NCBI GenBank assembly: GCA_037039925.1
Contig: JAXRKP010000529.1
Span: 22,501 to 86,500 of the forward strand
DNA from: Doris montereyensis
Taxonomy: Eukaryota; Mollusca; Gastropoda; Nudibranchia; Dorididae
DNA: 64,000 bases
Direction of reading: 5' to 3'
Shown piece after piece: positions 59,826-64,000 of the stretch. Every line of letters begins with the position of its first letter. The stretch's first letter is position 1. The notes under the pieces were generated by a model. The model saw only the letters and a list, made by a program, of their open reading frames with translations, did not search any database and was not told the origin of the DNA. A program made the translations under genes and the position numbers.

Positions 59826-62423
59826 TTAGTACCACGCGCCATGATCTGAGCAGATGTCGTCCACGTAGTAAACAGCGTAGATGCGTGACACGAAAAGGAA
59901 AATCAGCGCAACCGAATGATTGAGCAGCAGTGCGATTGCAAGCAAAAGACTTCGAAGGTATTCCCTGCTGGCGGTCACAAATGAAGGCACGATGCCTAGC
60001 CACAGGACAAGAGTTGTGAAGACACACATTGAGATGAACCTCGACTCGTTGAAATTATCCGGCAATTTTCGAGTCTTGAACGCAAAAATAGTACACAGGC
60101 ACACTACTGCCAAGTTATATGCGATGAAAGACAGAAGACCTGGATTGGTGAAGTGACAATACAGTTCAACGTACTTTTCAGTCTTTGATATACAGGTGAG
60201 ACGGGCTTGAGGTTGTGAGATGACGCTCACCACAGCACAAATTATGACCTGGCCAAAAATAATGGCCAATGCGAACACGAGTTGCGAAAAAGGACTCACT
60301 GCCTTCAATGTCTTTCTTCCTTTATTCACTGACTTGAATATTCGGTAGATGCGTATTGTCTTTATGAGTAACGGCGCATAGAGCCAATTGAATGACAGAG
60401 AGAACAGGAAGTAAGACGTGACGCAGAGCGTGTCTGAAGGACGCATGATGTAGACCATCATAGTCAAGTATCCAAAAAGATGGCGCCTAGCTGAAAGAAG
60501 CTGAGCTCGCGGCTTGAAGCTTTGATGACACGAGCACTTCGGTTTACGACATAACTAATGAAAACGACGATGGTTGAAATCATGCCAATGACGCTTAAGC
60601 ATATAATGATGATGACGATAGGGTCAGAGGTCTCAGGATACGTTGGATCAATGGGGAGCAAGTCGTGAGACCGGTTTTGCCTCAGGCCAATGATACTCTG
60701 GACACTGCTGGCAGCTGGTATGATTCAACACCAGCCTCTCATTTTCACGACATCGCCGACAGGTCCAACAGCAAGACGGCTGTCGTTGTATTTCTCTTCT
60801 CCATATTCACACAGTCTGCTACAGACCGAAATTGGTGCATCGTCGTGTGTGTTGTCGATCAACTGTAACTTGGTGCGTGGAAAGCGAGCGTTTGAACCGA
60901 AATCATTCTTCAGAGGTTTGACATATTCCCACGTTAGGTTATTAATGGTCTCAAGTTGACAAACGTTTTTCACATCCACAACAACGACTTCCTTATGCTG
61001 AATAGTCTCGCCAGGAACAATCTGTCTTATGACGTATTTACCCATACGGTCTCCTTGTTTATCGAAATCTACAAAGCCTGTAAGACCATGGAACGAAACG
61101 TTTTTCAGATATTCCAGAAGCAACGAACCTCTGACGCAAGTTCGTGCCACGTGACCGGTTACATTTGGACATCTGTCGGCAAGAAGACGGTGAAGGGCAT
61201 GTGCATAAACGTAGACAGCATCGATACCATAAACTGCTTGAGAAATCACAGCGTAGTCTGGGCTGGTTGTTATGTCAACGGACTCATTGCACGTTTTCAA
61301 CCGAAAGGAACAGTTGAACATTCGCTCCCAGAACTCAGTAAACCAAGGATTCTTGGTTTTACTGGGTTTTTAAATTCCGGAAGTAGGTAATGAATTCTTC
61401 CGCCGGAGGTGCGTAAAAAGTGGTGGTAAAGGAACCGAGAGAACTGTTTCTGTAGGTTGAATTCAAAGAGCTTACTCTCTCCGCCCATCCATCAGTACCT
61501 ATCCAAATAAATCTCCCCTGCCTTCAAATCATGGACTGCTCTAAATATGTTCACCATCTGGTTATCCCCAGACACTAAAAGCACAACTCTGACCGTTTTA
61601 TGGTTATCGATCATGTTTTGAATGATGTCGCTGTAGTAACTGTGAGGTTTATTGCCATACAGCTTGTGATGAGCAGCAATGCACAACCCTAGTCTTGGAG
61701 CCATTCTCTTGATAACTTCATAGGCAGGCTCTCCGTAGCTTCCCGCCGAGTAAAGCACAGAGAAATAAGACCATCCTTGAAGAGAGATAAACTTTAGTAT
61801 AGATTGCATTTGGTAAGCGTCAGGGGAACAACTCTCAGAAAATACGGATGAACGTTCTTGCGAGATAGTACATCACTGGTTGACATAAAACTGACTTGTG
61901 GGACATGTGCTGGCCCGAGAACATGTGACACAGCAATACTATTGGAGCTTCTCAGTGGTCCAATTATCCCGACAACATCATAATATTCGTCTAAACCTTG
62001 ACCGCAGGTTTTGTACAAGGAAGATTGATTACTCGCATTACCGTGGGATATTCTGGGAAGGAATCTAAGAGACTGGACGGCAGCAACCGATTCCTTGGCA
62101 CATTCATCGAGTAAGGCAAATCCCAATTTAACGTTTGGAAGAAGGGTTTTGTTCCGGTTGACTTTCTCCACAGCAAACACAACTGCCTCGATCATCTGCT
62201 GCAATATCGGCACACGAAGTTTGACTCCGCACTGCGACTTTTGCGCGTTGCTGATGGCAAAGAGGCCGCCGAGGTTGATGTCGGCGAGGTGCACGTACGC
62301 GCGGGTTGGTCGGTCTGGAATGTTGAGGTTTGAGAAAGCTGGAAACACTGTTGGAACGCGAATGACGAGGTAAATGGCCACCGCCAGCCATGATAACACG
62401 CCACGATATCTGCTTGTCACCAT
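59826..62423 (-). CDS. Metabotropic-glutamate-receptor-like class C GPCR, intronless, six apparent one-base frameshifts
   Basis: Start chosen at 62,421-62,423 because a TATA box lies upstream of it; the upstream in-frame ATG (62,504) precedes that box. The N-terminus MVTSRYRGVLSWLAVAIYLV is a signal peptide. Residues about 35-500 are the Venus-flytrap domain: GDINLGG-like ADINLGGLFAIS, VVGIIGPLRSSNS, PQVSFMSTSDVLS, WIGTDGW. The cysteine-rich domain (about 515-585) has CCWTCRRCRENERL. Seven hydrophobic segments follow (about 595-850), including SSRELSFFQLGAI, FSQLVFALAI, KLPDNFNESRF and CVFTTLVLWLGIVPSFV. The protein would be a plasma-membrane receptor signalling through G proteins; the ligand cannot be stated. 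Single-base corrections are needed near 61,822 (C run, missing), 61,506 (T run, extra), 61,369 (A run, extra), 60,788 (missing), 60,676 (A run, extra) and 60,476 (T run, missing). Net change is zero and 866 codons result. A further shift near 59,843 would lengthen the tail to a stop at 59,720. No introns are seen, unlike the other genes here. Confidence 0.82.
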
Positions 62424-62489
62424 GATGCTTCCTTCGATCACAGCAAGGTCAAGCCAGGCAGATAGAATGGCGGTACAATAGTGTCGGGA

Positions 62490-62495
62490 TTTATA
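62490..62495 (-). promoter_or_regulatory. TATA box of the class C GPCR gene
   Basis: On the minus strand AAGTTATAAATCCC gives TATAAA, 67-72 bases upstream of the chosen ATG (62,423). This predicts transcription starting near 62,460 and a 5' UTR of roughly 40 bases. Confidence 0.5.
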
Positions 62496-62509
62496 ACTTC
62501 TCAACGCAA

Positions 62510-63353
62510 AACTGTTTTTTGTTATCCAACAATGACGTAGTGGTGCAATTTAAAGATTTGTGATAGGCCTACGTCTAGATCTGTCTTTATGAGTGGAGTT
62601 GTACATTGTTGTCATATTTCGCCTTTTAATTCACTCCACTGTGGCTCCTTCGTATTACTAGATTTATACGCCATTTGAAATGGCGTTGGGTTGGATATGT
62701 TACATGCTGTGTACAATGACATTGGAAAAAGCCACAGACGAGCATTACGAGACAAACGCTCCGCTCGTTCCCACCCAGAGGGTAAAAGAACAACAACAAC
62801 AACAATAATAATAATAATAATGGGTCGGTCTCTGGGAGGGTCGACGTGGAGACGGGAGATGCAGGTAGAGATAAGAAGTCGCGGATGTCGTTGGGAATAA
62901 CTGGGAGACAACTTTACTGCTACACGTGATAAAGATGCCACATTGCGGGTCTTGTTGTATGCTGTTTGACAAACCTTGTTGACTTTATCACTAAAGGAAC
63001 CTCACCCTGAAATGAAATAAGATCGTATTGATTGTAAACGTGCAGTAAAACTGTGGAACATACAGCCAACAGGAAAAAAATGTCAGCAGAAGCACATAAT
63101 TAAAGGTTTTAGAAATTGAATTTAATTAAGTATACCTATATTATGTCACAGTAAAAGAATTGATTAGCTGTAGTTTAATTTGAAATCATGAACTCTGAAA
63201 GGAAAAAAAACAACTATAAACACTTTTAAATCTTGCTACTGGTTTGTGAACACTAAAAAGGAATAACACTGCAGTAGGCGGGTCACTAGTGACGAAATAA
63301 TATAAAACAATAATGAAAGGTCTAATAGAAAGAAAACCGGACAGAACAGAGGA
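62510..63353. other. GPCR upstream region; no gene seen
   Basis: It contains a short AAC/AAT triplet run near 62,790-62,822 and otherwise unique AT-rich sequence. Overlapping short frames on both strands have no recognisable coding character. Confidence 0.5.
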
Positions 63354-63432
63354 ATTTTCGGGTGGCCACCCTTCGTCAGCTACAAAGACAAATTATTTCT
63401 TTGTTGCTGACGAAGGGTGGGCAACTCGAAAA
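63354..63432. repeat. Hairpin: about 34-bp arms, about 9-base loop
   Basis: The left arm contains CACCCTTCGTCAGC and ACAAAGA. The right arm contains TCTTTGTTGCTGACGAAGG and GTGG, then CTCGAAAA. The arms are nearly exact inverse complements except near the outer GGTGGCC/GGGCAAC part. It lies just before the 29-bp minisatellite. Confidence 0.8.
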
Positions 63433-63454
63433 AAATTATATTCTGTCATGGGTT

Positions 63455-64000
63455 TTTTTTCTATTAGACTTTTCATTATTGTTTTTATTCTATTGGATCT
63501 TTCATTATAGTTTTTATTCTATTAGATTCTTTCATTATTGTTTTATTCTATTAGATCTTTCATTATTGTTTTATTCTATTAGATCTTTCATTATTGTTTT
63601 ATTCTATCAGATCTTTCATTATTGTTTTTATTCTATTAGATCTTTCATTATTGTTTTTATTCTATTAGATCTTTCATTATTGTTTTTATTCTATCAGATC
63701 TTTCATTATTGTTTTTATTCTATCAGATCTTTCATTATTGTTTTTATTCTATTAGATCTTTCATTATTGTTTTTATTCTATCAGATCTTTCATTATTGTT
63801 TTTATTCTATTAGATCTTTCATTATTGTTTTTATTCTATTAGACTTTTCATTATTGTTTTTATTCTATTAGATCTTTCATTATTGTTTTTATTCTATCAG
63901 ATCTTTCATTATTGTTTTTATTCTATTAGATCTTTCATTATTGTTTTTATTCTATCAGATCTTTCATTATTGTTTTATTCTATCAGATCTTTCATTATTG
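63455..64000. repeat. Minisatellite, unit 29 bp, running off the window
   Basis: About 18 units containing TCTATTAGATCTTTCATTAT then TGTTTTTAT, with ATTAG/ATCAG variants. The left units are more diverged (ATTGG, GATTC). The right boundary is outside the window. Confidence 0.95.

Noticed and set aside
63402..63432. Hammerhead ribozyme core (CTGACGA ... CGAAA)
   Set aside because: The bases between the two core boxes do not form a stem II closed next to the core, and the first pair would be A with C; the stretch is better explained as one arm of the hairpin.

Overview
The window is nuclear DNA from an animal, most likely a mollusc and plausibly a gastropod. The genes have introns with GT-AG borders, the interior is AT-rich, and the repeats are tRNA-headed SINEs, RTE-like LINEs, TA-flanked MITEs and minisatellites. 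The gene homologies support only 'metazoan'; the molluscan assignment is inference from the repeat style. There is no prokaryotic, plasmid, CRISPR or organellar content.

Five genes can be supported. (1) Two splice-bounded exons of an unrecognised plus-strand gene lie at 2.7-5.0 kb. (2) The terminal exon of a C11orf54-type ester hydrolase lies at 10.95-11.12 kb (+). (3) A complete six-exon MRPL18 gene (mitochondrial ribosomal protein uL18m, 198 aa) runs on the minus strand from 23,444 to 15,081. (4) A ten-exon WD40 beta-propeller gene (383 aa) runs on the plus strand from 27,233 to 51,621, head-to-head with MRPL18 across about 3.8 kb. (5) An apparently intronless metabotropic-glutamate-receptor-like class C GPCR (about 865 aa) runs on the minus strand from 62,423 to 59,826, with a TATA box at 62,490-62,495. 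No pathway visibly links these genes.

All except MRPL18 need one-base corrections to read through, 11 in total. Nearly all fall at or beside short homopolymers and lie in otherwise well-conserved frames. I favour consensus sequencing error over pseudogenisation, but the sequence alone cannot settle it.

Most of the rest is repeats. They include an almost full-length RTE-like LINE with TSD and a triple 5' tandem repeat (38.19-41.55 kb) plus two fragments of the same family (2.9-4.7 kb and 16.1-16.6 kb); two other LINE fragments (1.6-2.0 kb and 43.7-44.8 kb); several tRNA-derived SINE families, one with six or seven copies; hAT-like and TA-flanked CAGT-ended MITEs; a very short retroposon-like insert with 12-bp TSDs; and eight minisatellites with different 29-47 bp units. 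At several minisatellite or microsatellite edges the flanking unique sequence appears twice, once clean and once with array motif laid into it. That is the most unusual structural signal here. No new functional system was found.
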